Shown piece after piece: positions 45,823 through 54,522 of a stretch of 64,000 nucleotides of DNA. The notes beneath the pieces are model-generated. The model was not told the origin of the DNA and did not search any database. It was given only the letters and a program-made list of their open reading frames with translations. This DNA comes from Brevibacterium renqingii (lineage in GTDB: Bacteria > Actinomycetota > Actinomycetes > Actinomycetales > Brevibacteriaceae). Position numbers and translations under genes: made by a program. Every line of letters begins with the position of its first letter. Within the stretch, counting starts at the first letter, position 1. The stretch spans positions 62,001 to 126,000 of the forward strand of contig NZ_JADBHF010000003.1 of assembly GCF_017808105.1 (NCBI RefSeq). The letters run 5' to 3'.

Positions 45823-47124
45823 TCAGTCGGCGGCGGCGAGCTGACCGCAGGCGCCGTCGATATCGGACCCGCGGGTGTCCCGGATGGTGGTGGGGATGCC
45901 GTGGTCGATCAGCCTGCGGACGAATTCATCGGCGACCTCCGGTTCCGAGGCCGTCCACACCGATCCCGGGGTCGGATTGAGTGGGATCGGATTGACGTGC
46001 ACCCAGCCGCGGCCGCGGGCGTTGAGCTTCTTCGCCAGCAGTTCGGCTCGCCAGGCATGGTCGTTCATGTCCTTGATCAGCGCGTATTCGATGCTCACGC
46101 GGCGGCCGGTGACCTGGAAGTAATTGTATGCGGCGTCGATGGCCTCATCGGCCTTCCACCGTGTGTTGACCGGGATCATCTCGTCGCGCAGCTCGTCATC
46201 GGGAGCGTGGAGGCTGAGCGCGAACGTCACCGGGATGTCCTCGGCGGCGAGCTTGTTGATGCCCGGGACCAGCCCGACCGTCGAGATCGTGATCCGTCGC
46301 GGCGACATGCCCAATCCCTCGGGTGCGGGCCCGACGAAGCGGCGGACCGCATTCATCACTCGCTTGTAGTTGGCCAGGGGTTCGCCCATGCCCATGAAGA
46401 CGATATTCGACACCCGTTCGGGTCCGTTCGCCGAGGCGGCCGTGTCCCGACCGTCGAATCCGGGCTCGCCGTCGCCCGGACCGTCGGCCTCGGCGCCGAG
46501 GGCGGTCTCCCCCGCCCCGGGCATGTCCGCCGACGGCGCTTCGGCGAGCTCTCCGGCGGCGATGACCTGATTGGCGCGGACGACCTGCTCGACGATCTCG
46601 GCAGTGGACATGTTGCGGGTCAGACCCTGCTGGCCGGTGGCGCAGAAGGGGCAGTTCATGCCGCAGCCGCACTGGCTGGATACGCACAGGGTGACGCGGT
46701 TGCGGTAGCGCATGAGGACGGATTCGACCAGGGCGCCGTCGAAGAGGCGCCAGAGGAACTTGATCGTGTCACCGTTCTCGGTGCGCAGGCGGCGCACCTC
46801 GGTGAGCAGGTGGGGGAAGAAGCGCTCCTGGATCTCTTCCCGCCTGTCCTTCGGCAGGTCCGTCATCGCCTCGGTGTCGGTGACGTAGTGGCTGAAGTAG
46901 TGGGTCGAGATCTGCTTGGCGCGGAAGGCGGGCAGACCCATCTCCCTGACCGCGTCGAGGCGTTCGTCCATGCTCATATCGGCCAAGTGCTGGGGCGGCT
47001 GCTTGACCCGCGCGGATTTGAAGTTGAGAAGGGGACGGCCATCGCGTGTGGGCGTCTTCGAGGTGGTGCCGTCGGCGTGTTCGACGACGGGCCTGGTCTG
47101 CCTTCTGCCTGCTTGAGATCTCAC
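45823..47124 (-). CDS. rlmN: 23S rRNA (adenine-2503-C2)/tRNA methyltransferase RlmN
   Basis: This 433-residue radical-SAM enzyme has the cluster motif [14 protein letters not shown] (CxxxCxxC) around residues 148-155. GMGEPLANY and the C-terminal catalytic Cys region (CGQLAAAD, final residues) are present. It is longer than the family norm because about 50 acidic/Gly-rich residues are inserted between VIAAGELAE and RVSNIVFMG. It methylates A2503 of 23S rRNA and A37 of some tRNAs. It lies downstream of cdsA, separated by a repeat-filled gap. Confidence 0.93.
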   Translation of the reverse strand: MRSQAGRRQTRPVVEHADGTTSKTPTRDGRPLLNFKSARVKQPPQHLADMSMDERLDAVREMGLPAFRAKQISTHYFSHYVTDTEAMTDLPKDRREEIQERFFPHLLTEVRRLRTENGDTIKFLWRLFDGALVESVLMRYRNRVTLCVSSQCGCGMNCPFCATGQQGLTRNMSTAEIVEQVVRANQVIAAGELAEAPSADMPGAGETALGAEADGPGDGEPGFDGRDTAASANGPERVSNIVFMGMGEPLANYKRVMNAVRRFVGPAPEGLGMSPRRITISTVGLVPGINKLAAEDIPVTFALSLHAPDDELRDEMIPVNTRWKADEAIDAAYNYFQVTGRRVSIEYALIKDMNDHAWRAELLAKKLNARGRGWVHVNPIPLNPTPGSVWTASEPEVADEFVRRLIDHGIPTTIRDTRGSDIDGACGQLAAAD

Positions 47125-47189
47125 ATGCCCATTGTCTCATGGCGGGCAAGCGGCTGTCGTGTGTGCGCCGCCACGCCGGGCGTAGGGCG

Positions 47190-47294
47190 GCCGTGCCCGG
47201 TGCACGGCGGCCCGTGCCCGGTGCACGGCGGCCCGTGCCCGGTGCACGGCGGCCAGCCCGGTGCACGGCGGCCAGCCCGGTGCACGGCGGCCAG
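47190..47294. repeat. Tandem repeat of five 19-21 bp units between cdsA and rlmN
   Basis: Five near-identical copies centred on CCCGGTGCACGGCGGCC; three copies are 21 bp and two are 19 bp. The core GTGCAC is self-complementary. The array starts 20 nt past the cdsA stop and covers most of the 190-nt gap. The two period lengths suggest recent slippage. Confidence 0.85.
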
Positions 47295-47314
47295 AGGCAA
47301 CCGGCCAGAACCCG

Positions 47315-48337
47315 TCAGAGGTAGCCGGGCAGAACGGAGAAGAGGACGAGCGCGACGGGTGCGGTCGGCAGAATCGAATCGAGCCGGTCCATCACGCCTC
47401 CGTGCCCCGGCAGCAGAGTGCCCATGTCCTTGAGCTCGAGATCGCGCTTGATCATCGATTCGCTGAAGTCGCCGAGAGTGGCGAAGGCGGGGATCACTGC
47501 ACCGAAGACCAGTCCGGTCCAGAACGGGGCGTCGATCACAGTGACGGCGAGGATCGTGGCCACGGCCGCGGCGAAGACGGTCGAGCCGAGGTAGCCCTCC
47601 CAGGATTTCTTCGGTGAGATCCGCGGGGCGATGGGGTGCCTGCCCCACAGCACGCCGAAGACGTAGCCGCCGGTGTCGGAGGCGACGACTGCGGCGAGGA
47701 ACATGATGACGTAGAGGTTGCCGTCGGGCTGGGTCAGCAGGTAGACGACGAAGCAGGCCATGAGGCCGACGTAGGTGAGTGCGAAGAGGGAGAGGGAGAC
47801 GTCCTTGACCGCGTTCTTGCGGCGCTCGACCATCGTGAAGAGCATGACCGCGCCGGCGCTGGCCGCGAATGTCACCCACAGGGCCTCACGACCGCCGATG
47901 TAGGTCGCCACGACCATACAGGCGGCGGAGACCATGGTGGGCACGCGCGAGACCAGGGACCCGGAACGCGACAGCGCGTTCGCGAGTTCCCACATCGCCG
48001 CGACGATGCCGATGAGGATGATGAAGAGGAAGGAGATCGGCAGGAAGATCAGGGAGGAGAGCACGACGCCGCCGATGAGCAACCCCATGCCGATGGCTGC
48101 CGGCAGATTGCGCCCGGCCCGTCCGTAGTCCTTCTCCGGCGGTTCCTCCTCGGTCTCGGCTGCCTCGGGGTTGGGATCGAAGTCGGGGTCGTCGGGCGAG
48201 TACAGCTTATCCGTGTTGCGCAGATCCCGACGTCGCGGGAAGGGCGTCTCGGCGTGCGCGGCATCGCGTGACGGATCCGGCTCCCCGAAGGGAGCCGGAT
48301 TCGCTGCGGGACTGTCGGACCCGGTCACGGCAATCAT
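47315..48337 (-). CDS. cdsA: Phosphatidate cytidylyltransferase
   Basis: This 340-residue membrane enzyme makes CDP-diacylglycerol for phospholipid synthesis. About 90 N-terminal residues are polar and acidic, then eight or so membrane segments follow. The family signature spans SPKKSWEGYLGS and LGDFSESMIKRDLELKDMG, continuing to LPGHGGVMDRLDSILPT with metal-binding Asp residues. It overlaps the frr stop by one base (TGATG). Confidence 0.95.
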   Translation of the reverse strand: MIAVTGSDSPAANPAPFGEPDPSRDAAHAETPFPRRRDLRNTDKLYSPDDPDFDPNPEAAETEEEPPEKDYGRAGRNLPAAIGMGLLIGGVVLSSLIFLPISFLFIILIGIVAAMWELANALSRSGSLVSRVPTMVSAACMVVATYIGGREALWVTFAASAGAVMLFTMVERRKNAVKDVSLSLFALTYVGLMACFVVYLLTQPDGNLYVIMFLAAVVASDTGGYVFGVLWGRHPIAPRISPKKSWEGYLGSTVFAAAVATILAVTVIDAPFWTGLVFGAVIPAFATLGDFSESMIKRDLELKDMGTLLPGHGGVMDRLDSILPTAPVALVLFSVLPGYL

Positions 48338-48894
48338 CAGACCTCGAGGAGCTCGGCTTCCTTCTGCGAGAGCAGCTGGTCGATGTTGTCGACCTTGCTC
48401 TTCGTCAGGTCGTCGAGCTCGGAGATGCCGCGGGTGACTTCGTCCTCACCGGCCTCACCGTCCTTCTTGATGCGTTCGAGCACATCCTTCGCATGGCGGC
48501 GGATGTTGCGGATGGAGACCTTGCCGTCCTCGGCCTTGCCCTTGACGATCTTGACGTATTCCTTGCGGCGCTCCTCGGTCAGCTCCGGCAGGACGACGCG
48601 GATGACGTTGCCGTCGTTGGCCGGGTTCGCTCCGATGTCGGAATTGCGCAGGGCGTTCTCGATATCGCTCAGCGTGCCCTTGTCGTAGGGGGTCACGAGG
48701 ATCGTGCGGGCCTCGGGAGTCTGGAACGACGCCAGCTGCTGGAGCGGGGTCGGGGCACCGTAGTACTCGATCTCGATGTCGGCGAACAGTGCGGGGTTGG
48801 CGCGGCCGGTGCGGATCGACCCGAAGTCGTCCTGCGTGAATTCGACGGCTTTGTCCATCTTCTCTCTGGCCTCGGCCAGTGTCTCTTCAATCAC
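48337..48894 (-). CDS. frr: Ribosome recycling factor
   Basis: This 185-residue factor splits post-termination ribosomes with EF-G. Long helices flank the compact domain [31 protein letters not shown] (here [20 protein letters not shown]) and VRNIRRHA-type ([17 protein letters not shown]) segments are conserved. The start is GTG at 48894. A TAGAAT -10 element lies at 48930-48935, so frr probably has its own promoter behind the pyrH terminator. Confidence 0.96.
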   Translation of the reverse strand: MIEETLAEAREKMDKAVEFTQDDFGSIRTGRANPALFADIEIEYYGAPTPLQQLASFQTPEARTILVTPYDKGTLSDIENALRNSDIGANPANDGNVIRVVLPELTEERRKEYVKIVKGKAEDGKVSIRNIRRHAKDVLERIKKDGEAGEDEVTRGISELDDLTKSKVDNIDQLLSQKEAELLEV

Positions 48895-48964
48895 GGTTCA
48901 CTCTTTCCATCTCTGTAAGCTTTGGGTTCATTCTATGGGTCATGGCTGAAAAATGCCGCACCGA

Positions 48965-48996
48965 ATCCACGCAGGAGTGTCCTCACCTGCGTGGAT
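48965..48996 (-). terminator. pyrH terminator
   Basis: A perfect 11-bp stem (ATCCACGCAGG/CCTGCGTGGAT) with a 10-nt loop is followed on the minus strand by a TTTTT run about 11 nt later. It lies between pyrH and frr, and a -10-like TAGAAT for frr follows at 48930-48935. Confidence 0.75.
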
Positions 48997-49060
48997 GCCG
49001 GCCGCATCGTTGAGGAACCGGGGTTCCTCGCGCCCGTGCCTGAGGCCGTCGGGCGATTCG

Positions 49061-49813
49061 TCAGTGGACGACGGTGCCGATCTTGTCGCCGATGATGGCC
49101 TTGCGCAGGTTGCCTTCTCCCTCCATCCCGAAGACGTGCATCGGCAGCCGGTTGTCCATGCACAGGGAGAACGCGGTGGCGTCGACGACCTTGAGGCCGC
49201 GCTGCAGCGCTTCCTGGTAGGTGATCTGGGAGAGCTTCTCGGCGTCCGGGTTGACCTTCGGATCGGCGGTGTAGACGCCGTCGACGCCGTTCTTCGCGAT
49301 GAGCACCTCATCGGCGTGGATCTCGAGGGCACGCTGGGCGGCCACGGTGTCGGTGGAGAAGTAGGGCAGGCCGGCTCCGGCGCCGAAGATGACGACGCGG
49401 TTCTTCTCCATATGGCGCATGGCGCGGCGCGGAATGTAGGTCTCGGCCACCTGCGACATCGGGATCGCGGTCTGCACTCGAGTGTCGACTCCCGTCTGTT
49501 CGAGGAAGTCCTGCAGCGCCAGGCAGTTCATCACGGTGCCGAGCATGCCCATGTAGTCGGCGCGGGTGCGATCCATGCCGCGCTGCGACAGTTCGGCTCC
49601 GCGGAAGAAGTTGCCGCCGCCGACGACGATGCTCACTTCGACGTCCTCGACCGTGGGCGCGACCTCGCGGGCGACTGCGGCCACGACATCGGGATCGACT
49701 CCGATCCTGCCGCCGCCGAAGACCTCACCGGAGAGCTTGAGCAGGACTCGCCTGCGGTGGGTGCGGACGGGGCGGCTGACGTGGCTGGATTCGTGAACCG
49801 GGGTGCTTGTCAT
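49061..49813 (-). CDS. pyrH: UMP kinase
   Basis: This 250-residue hexameric kinase of the amino-acid-kinase fold phosphorylates [15 protein letters not shown] binds ATP phosphate. [31 protein letters not shown] and [14 protein letters not shown] follow in the family order. The start at 49813 has AAGGACTCA upstream. A TAGACT -10 element at 49882-49887 sits next to the tsf terminator, giving pyrH its own promoter. Confidence 0.96.
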   Translation of the reverse strand: MTSTPVHESSHVSRPVRTHRRRVLLKLSGEVFGGGRIGVDPDVVAAVAREVAPTVEDVEVSIVVGGGNFFRGAELSQRGMDRTRADYMGMLGTVMNCLALQDFLEQTGVDTRVQTAIPMSQVAETYIPRRAMRHMEKNRVVIFGAGAGLPYFSTDTVAAQRALEIHADEVLIAKNGVDGVYTADPKVNPDAEKLSQITYQEALQRGLKVVDATAFSLCMDNRLPMHVFGMEGEGNLRKAIIGDKIGTVVH

Positions 49814-49893
49814 TGAGTCCTTCTTCCGTGCGGGCAGGTCGATACCCGGGCAGATGTTCACTCGGGTTGGTCGTCGGAGCCAGTCTAGCGAAA

Positions 49894-49925
49894 AACGGGG
49901 TCGGACCCATCGGTCCGACCCCGTT
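49894..49925 (-). terminator. tsf terminator, abutting the pyrH -10
   Basis: A perfect 14-bp stem (core GGGGTCGGACC) with a 4-nt loop is followed by TTTT on the minus strand. The pyrH -10 candidate TAGACT begins only 7 nt further on, so terminator and promoter are packed together. Confidence 0.85.
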
Positions 49926-49996
49926 GCCCGGGTGAGTTCTCACTCATCCGAGGAACCTGCGAAGCAGACGTCGGTCTGCTCAGCGGTCAGTGTGCT

Positions 49997-50824
49997 TCAG
50001 GCTCCGACGCGGTAGCGCAGGAAGCCGGTCGCCTTGACGCCTGCAGCCTCGAGCACCTTGGCCACGGACTGCTTGGGATCCTTGGCGAATCCCTGGTCGA
50101 GCAGGCAGTTCTCCTTGAAGAAGCCGTTGACGCGTCCTTCGATGATCTTCGGCATGGCCTGTTCGGGCTTGCCTTCGTTCTTCGCGGTGTCCTCGGCGAT
50201 GCGGCGCTCGTTCTCGACGATGTCGGCCGGAACCTCATCGCGGGAGAAGTACTTCGGGCTCATGGCGGCGATGTGCACGGCGACATCGTGTGCCACGGTC
50301 TCGTCGTCGCCTTCGAAGGCCAGCAGCACACCGACCTGCGGAGGCAGGTCCTTGTTGGTGCGGTGCAGGTAGGACTCGACCTTCTGGCCCTCGATGCGAC
50401 CCACGCGACGCAGGTCGACCTTCTCGCCCAGGGAAGCACCGGATTCGGTGATGAACTGCGAGACCGGCTTGCCGTCGGTCTCGGCGGCCAGCAGCGTCTC
50501 GGCCGAATCGGCCTGGTTGGCCACGGCCAGCTCGAGGACCTGGTCGGCGAGCTTGACGAAGGGCTCGGACTTCGCGACGAAGTCGGTCTCCGAGTTGAGT
50601 TCGATCATGGTGCCGACGCCGCCGTCCACAGAGGTGGCGACGAGGCCGTCGGAGGTCGAGCGACCCTCGCGCTTGGTAGCACCCTTGAGGCCCTTCACAC
50701 GGAGTGCCTCCATGGCCTTGGCCTGGTCGCCGTCGGACTCGTCAAGAGCCTTCTTGACGTCCATCATTCCCGCGCCGGTCTTCTCGCGCAGTGCCTTGAT
50801 GTCAGCGGCAGTGTAGTTTGCCAT
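49997..50824 (-). CDS. tsf: Elongation factor Ts
   Basis: This 275-residue nucleotide exchange factor for EF-Tu has an N-terminal UBA-like part (AADIKALREKTGAGMMDVKKAL) with the TDFVA contact motif (SETDFVAKSEPF). The C-terminal segment VNGFFKENCLLDQGFAKDPK is typical. The ATG at 50824 has GAGGAGAG upstream. It follows rpsB by 33 nt in the classic rpsB-tsf operon. Confidence 0.97.
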   Translation of the reverse strand: MANYTAADIKALREKTGAGMMDVKKALDESDGDQAKAMEALRVKGLKGATKREGRSTSDGLVATSVDGGVGTMIELNSETDFVAKSEPFVKLADQVLELAVANQADSAETLLAAETDGKPVSQFITESGASLGEKVDLRRVGRIEGQKVESYLHRTNKDLPPQVGVLLAFEGDDETVAHDVAVHIAAMSPKYFSRDEVPADIVENERRIAEDTAKNEGKPEQAMPKIIEGRVNGFFKENCLLDQGFAKDPKQSVAKVLEAAGVKATGFLRYRVGA

Positions 50825-50857
50825 TCTCTCTCCTCAGGATGGTGGAGTTAAAGGAAA

Positions 50858-51763
50858 TCAGGACTCTGTCGACTCGGTGGAGTCGGCAGCGGCTTCAGCG
50901 GCCGGAGCAGCTGCGGCGGCCTCAGCTTCAGCAGCCGGAGTGTCTTCGGCGGCCTGAGCGGCAGCTTCGGCAGGCGTCTCCTCGTCCGTCTTGCCTTCGA
51001 GCAGTTCGCGTTCCCATTCGGGCATGGGCTCGACGGCTGAGACGTTCTTCTCACCGGCCTGCTCGTCCGAGGAGTGACGGGCGATGAGGCCCTCGGCCAC
51101 GGCATCGGCGACCACGCGGGTGAGCAGCGAGACCGAGCGGATGGCGTCGTCGTTGCCCGGGATCGGGTAGGTGACGTCGTCGGGATCGCAGTTGGTGTCG
51201 AGGATGCCGATGACCGGGATCCCGAGCTTCTTGGCTTCGTCGACGGCGAGGTGTTCCTTCTTGGTGTCGACGATCCAGACGGCCGACGGGGTGCGCTGCA
51301 TGTCGCGGATTCCGCCGAGGGTCTTCTCGAGCTTGTCCTTCTCGCGACGCAGGATGAGCAGTTCCTTCTTGGTGTGCGAGGAACCTGCAACGTCGTCGAA
51401 GTCGATCTCTTCGAGTTCCTTGAGGCGGCGCAGACGCATCGAGATGGTCTGGAAGTTCGTGAGCATACCGCCGAGCCAACGCTGGTTGACGTAGGGCTGG
51501 CCCACGCGCTTGGCCTGTTCGGCGATGGATTCCTGGGCCTGCTTCTTGGTGCCGACGAAAAGGATCGAGCCGCCGTGGGCCACGGTCTCCTTGACGAACT
51601 CGAAGGCGTTGTCGATGTAGCCCAGCGACTTCTGCAGGTCGATGATGTAGATGCCGTTGCGCTCGGTGAAGATGAAGCGCTTCATCTTCGGGTTCCAACG
51701 ACGGGTCTGGTGTCCGAAGTGAACGCCGCTGTCGAGCAGCTGGCGGATGGTGACGACGGCCAT
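50858..51763 (-). CDS. rpsB: 30S ribosomal protein S2
   Basis: This 301-residue protein has conserved segments including [30 protein letters not shown] and [17 protein letters not shown]. The C-terminal 60 residues are a disordered Ala/Glu-rich tail found in actinobacteria. It occupies the 30S back and is needed for S1 or mRNA binding. AAAGGAGGG precedes the ATG at 51763. The long leader upstream (promoter near 51990) may hold regulatory structure. Confidence 0.97.
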   Translation of the reverse strand: MAVVTIRQLLDSGVHFGHQTRRWNPKMKRFIFTERNGIYIIDLQKSLGYIDNAFEFVKETVAHGGSILFVGTKKQAQESIAEQAKRVGQPYVNQRWLGGMLTNFQTISMRLRRLKELEEIDFDDVAGSSHTKKELLILRREKDKLEKTLGGIRDMQRTPSAVWIVDTKKEHLAVDEAKKLGIPVIGILDTNCDPDDVTYPIPGNDDAIRSVSLLTRVVADAVAEGLIARHSSDEQAGEKNVSAVEPMPEWERELLEGKTDEETPAEAAAQAAEDTPAAEAEAAAAAPAAEAAADSTESTES

Positions 51764-52020
51764 GCCGACGCCCTCCTTTCTGTGCACCCTTGAGGTGCCT
51801 TTGCGTCACGCGCGCGTCAGTCGCTGCGATCTCGGATCGAGGCGAGCGACTGAAGCGTCGATGACTGTTTTCGGTTGATGCCTGGTATCCGGTTCATCCG
51901 CCCCACAGACACACCTGGCAGTGGCCTGCACCACGGGACGGAGAAGAATTCGAATACGCGTAGTCAGAAGACACGCTTCTGCTGGGTTCAGTCTATCCCG
52001 GTCGGCCAATCCATTTCCAA
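51764..52020 (-). promoter_or_regulatory. rpsB promoter and long leader
   Basis: TAGACT (51990-51995) on the minus strand with a weak TTGGAA 19 nt further up gives a predicted leader of about 220 nt. Ribosomal protein leaders of this length often carry autogenous control. I see no known motif by eye. The rest of the 557-nt gap to the next gene (52321) holds the plus-strand motif at 52252-52278. Confidence 0.5.
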
Positions 52021-52251
52021 TCGACAGCTCCCTCGCCGAGGCGGCCCACCGGTCACCGTGGACGCATCGACTTGCGCGTCAGAGCGTGTGGACAGTCGGG
52101 TCGGCCCCGGTGCAACGGGCCGCGCGCTGCGCCGATTCCGGTCGGCCGGCTCGCCGCATCCGTCCGTCTCACCTCGGCGGCTTGCGCATCGTCGCCTGCC
52201 GACTCGTGCGTCACTGTCTGCGGACAGCGGGCCGACTCGGCCGCCCCCGCC

Positions 52252-52278
52252 CTGTGGATCGTTCTGCCCTGTCCACAG
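52252..52278. promoter_or_regulatory. Inverted motif CTGTGGA-N13-TCCACAG upstream of the LytM-VanY gene
   Basis: Perfect 7-bp arms with 13-bp spacing lie 42 nt before the ATG at 52321. The same arms with the same spacing occur at 57780-57806 upstream of yraN-comM-dprA. A further half-site-like TGTGGACAG lies at 52088-52096. The core resembles DnaA-box cores (TCCACA), but the N13 symmetric arrangement suggests a dimeric regulator. Confidence 0.5.
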
Positions 52279-52320
52279 ACCGCTGCTGCGGGGATGACAT
52301 CCGGACAGCCGCCGACTTCC

Positions 52321-53418
52321 ATGTCTCGTATGAACCCCTTCGCACACGACCCGCCTCCGCGCCGGCAGCGACATCGCAGGCACCGGCGAGCTGACGACAA
52401 CGGGCCCGGTCGGTCCCTCATCCTCGCCGTCCTGGCCTCGCTTCTCACCTCGGCGCTCATGCTGACGATCGCTCCCCCGGCCCCGGGCGCAACACCGCCA
52501 GCTGGAGAGTCGTCCCAGACATCGCAGGCCTCGACGGGTTCCGGCGCACGGAATTGGACCACTCCGATTCCGGCGATGGAGATCATCGGGGCCTTCGATC
52601 TGCCGGACGAACCGTGGCTGAAAGGCCATCGGGGAATCGATGTGCTCGCGGTCGAGGACGAACCGCTGCGGGCGCCGACGGCGGGCACCATCCGCTTCGC
52701 CGGGAGCGTCGCGGGTATGGACACGCTGAGCATCCTCACCGAGTCCGGGCATGTGCTGTCCTTCCAACCGGCTTCGACGTCGATGAGGAAGGGCGAGGAG
52801 TTCTCGGCCGGAGAGCGGATCGGCACGGTCGGCGCCGGGGGCCACTGCGAACGTTCATGCCTGCACATCGGAGCCTGGCCGGCCGAGACCGATCAGCGCT
52901 ACGTCGATCCCGGCAAGCTCTTCGGACAGGAGCAGTCCGTTCTGCTCCCACTCTCTCGCAAACCAGCCGAGGAACCCACTGGCGGCGGCGATGCCACGAC
53001 GTCGGGGGCCGGGGCCTGGGGCGGACACAGCAACGGACGGATTCCCGCATCCGCCATGTGTGAGCTTGCCAGTGCTGCCGGTCAGATGCTGCGCTGCGAC
53101 GCGCAGGCCGCGTTCGACCGGCTCTCCCGTGCTTTCGAGGCGCGGTTCGGTTCCCCGATCTCCGTCACCGATGCCTACCGTGACTATGCCACGCAGGTGA
53201 TCCTCAAACGCCGCAAGGGCCGGATGGCCGCGACGCCGGGGACGTCGAACCATGGGTGGGCTCTGGCCGTCGATCTCGGCAGCGGCATCAATTCCTTCGG
53301 CAGCGCCCAGCATCGGTGGATGCGGGCCAATGCGCCGAGGTTCGGATGGATCCATCCCGGGTGGGCCCGGCAGTCGGGTTCGCTGCCCGAACCCTGGCAC
53401 TGGGAGTTCCGCAAATGA
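52321..53418 (+). CDS. LytM (M23-like)-VanY (M15) fusion cell-wall hydrolase
   Basis: This protein has about 365 residues from ATG 52321. Basic N terminus, then one signal or anchor helix (LILAVLASLLTSALMLTIAP). The LytM-like domain has HRGIDVLA and SCLHIGAW: the usual HxH reads CLH. The C-terminal VanY-like domain has SNHGWALAVDLG and PWHWEF, the M15 zinc ligands. LytM proteins opposite rpsB are common in actinobacteria; the fused carboxypeptidase is the unusual part. Start choice is uncertain (52294 possible). A paired motif upstream is shared with comM. Confidence 0.85.
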   Translation: MSRMNPFAHDPPPRRQRHRRHRRADDNGPGRSLILAVLASLLTSALMLTIAPPAPGATPPAGESSQTSQASTGSGARNWTTPIPAMEIIGAFDLPDEPWLKGHRGIDVLAVEDEPLRAPTAGTIRFAGSVAGMDTLSILTESGHVLSFQPASTSMRKGEEFSAGERIGTVGAGGHCERSCLHIGAWPAETDQRYVDPGKLFGQEQSVLLPLSRKPAEEPTGGGDATTSGAGAWGGHSNGRIPASAMCELASAAGQMLRCDAQAAFDRLSRAFEARFGSPISVTDAYRDYATQVILKRRKGRMAATPGTSNHGWALAVDLGSGINSFGSAQHRWMRANAPRFGWIHPGWARQSGSLPEPWHWEFRK

Positions 53419-53452
53419 GCGACGTCGCTGTCTGGCGGCGCGGGCAGCGCGT

Positions 53453-54490
53453 TCAGGCGCGAGGATGCGCCCGGCGGTAGGTCTCCTGCAGACGCTGCAT
53501 CGAGACATGCGTGTAGATCTGGGTGCTGCTCATGGTGGAGTGGCCGAGCAGCTCCTGGATCTGACGCAGGTCGGCACCGCGGTCGAGCATATGCGTGGCC
53601 GCCGAGTGGCGCAGGCCGTGCGGGCCGATGTCGGGTGCGCTCGGATCATCGGTGCCGTACCTGTGCACGAGTTCGCGCACCTGTCTGGCTCCGATGCGTC
53701 GGCCGCGGACTCCGAGGAACAGCGCCTCCCCGCTGTCGGGTCCGGCGAAGAGGTGACGGACGCTGAGCCAGGCGTCCAATGCTCGCTGGGCGGGTGCGCC
53801 GAAGGGCACGCGCCGTTCCTTGTTGCCCTTGCCGAGCACTGTGATCATCGCAGAGCGGTGGTCGACGTCGCTGCGGTCGAGGTCGGTCAGCTCGGATACG
53901 CGCACCGCAGTGGCGTAGAGCATCTCGAGGATCGCCGCGTCCCTGAGACGCTTGGCGGCGTCGAGCGGATCGTCGTCGCTCCCCCCGGGCGACCGGCCCT
54001 CTGCCGCAGGACCTCCGGCCGCGGAACCGTCCGATGGCGGAGCCTCCGCAGCGGAGATGAGTTCGGCCGCCTGATGCGGTTTGAGCACCGTGGGCAGGCG
54101 GGAGTCCTTCTTCGGAGTCCGCAGACGCGCCGCCGGATTGTTCGACAGCCCCAGTCTGTTCACGCCAAAGGCGAAGAAGGATCTGACGGCTGCGATCTTG
54201 CGTGCCACCGTGGACTTCGCGGCTCCGGCATCGTCGAGAGCGATCAGCCAGGACCGCAGATCGTCGAGTTCGATCGCAGCGACATCGATGCGCGCTGTCT
54301 CCATCTGTGATGGGCGCTTCTGCTCTTCGGCGCGTTTCCCGAGCCGCACCTTCGTCGAGTGCACGGCGTGGTCGAGGAAATCGGTGACATCGGAGACGTA
54401 GGCTCTGGCGGTGTGTTCGGAGACGTCACGCGACCTCAGGTGGTCGGCATAGCCGGACACCACCTCGGCGACGGTCGTTGATGTGCTCAC
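53453..54490 (-). CDS. xerC: Tyrosine recombinase XerC
   Basis: This 345-residue chromosome-dimer resolvase has an N-terminal SAM-like domain (SGYADHLRSRDVSEHTARAY) and a C-terminal catalytic domain. The residues are Arg (AVRVSEL), Lys (GKGNKERRVPFG), HxxR (HGLRHSAAT), His (LGHSTMSST) and Tyr (QIYTH). About 25 Gly/Ser/Ala residues are inserted before the catalytic domain. GTG at 54490 fits a leaderless start, with TATCCT 6 nt upstream. It is next to dprA, as in other actinobacteria. Confidence 0.93.
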   Translation of the reverse strand: MSTSTTVAEVVSGYADHLRSRDVSEHTARAYVSDVTDFLDHAVHSTKVRLGKRAEEQKRPSQMETARIDVAAIELDDLRSWLIALDDAGAAKSTVARKIAAVRSFFAFGVNRLGLSNNPAARLRTPKKDSRLPTVLKPHQAAELISAAEAPPSDGSAAGGPAAEGRSPGGSDDDPLDAAKRLRDAAILEMLYATAVRVSELTDLDRSDVDHRSAMITVLGKGNKERRVPFGAPAQRALDAWLSVRHLFAGPDSGEALFLGVRGRRIGARQVRELVHRYGTDDPSAPDIGPHGLRHSAATHMLDRGADLRQIQELLGHSTMSSTQIYTHVSMQRLQETYRRAHPRA

Positions 54491-54496
54491 ATGCCC

Positions 54497-54502
54497 AGGA
54501 TA
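54497..54502 (-). promoter_or_regulatory. -10 element of a predicted leaderless xerC promoter
   Basis: TATCCT ends 6 nt before the xerC GTG at 54490, identical in sequence and spacing to the element before dapA. No Shine-Dalgarno is present, and this supports 54490 over the longer ORF start inside dprA. Confidence 0.5.
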
Positions 54503-54522
54503 CGCGGAGGGACGACCAGGAT

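Noticed and set aside
47190..47294. Possible CRISPR array
   Set aside because: Units are contiguous with no spacers, and there are no cas genes in the window.
52252..52278. Origin of replication from DnaA-box-like cores
   Set aside because: Only isolated pairs of imperfect boxes; no AT-rich unwinding region and no dnaA or dnaN nearby.
53453..54490. Phage or transposon integrase
   Set aside because: The protein matches XerC, sits at its usual place beside dprA, and no phage genes or attachment repeats are present.
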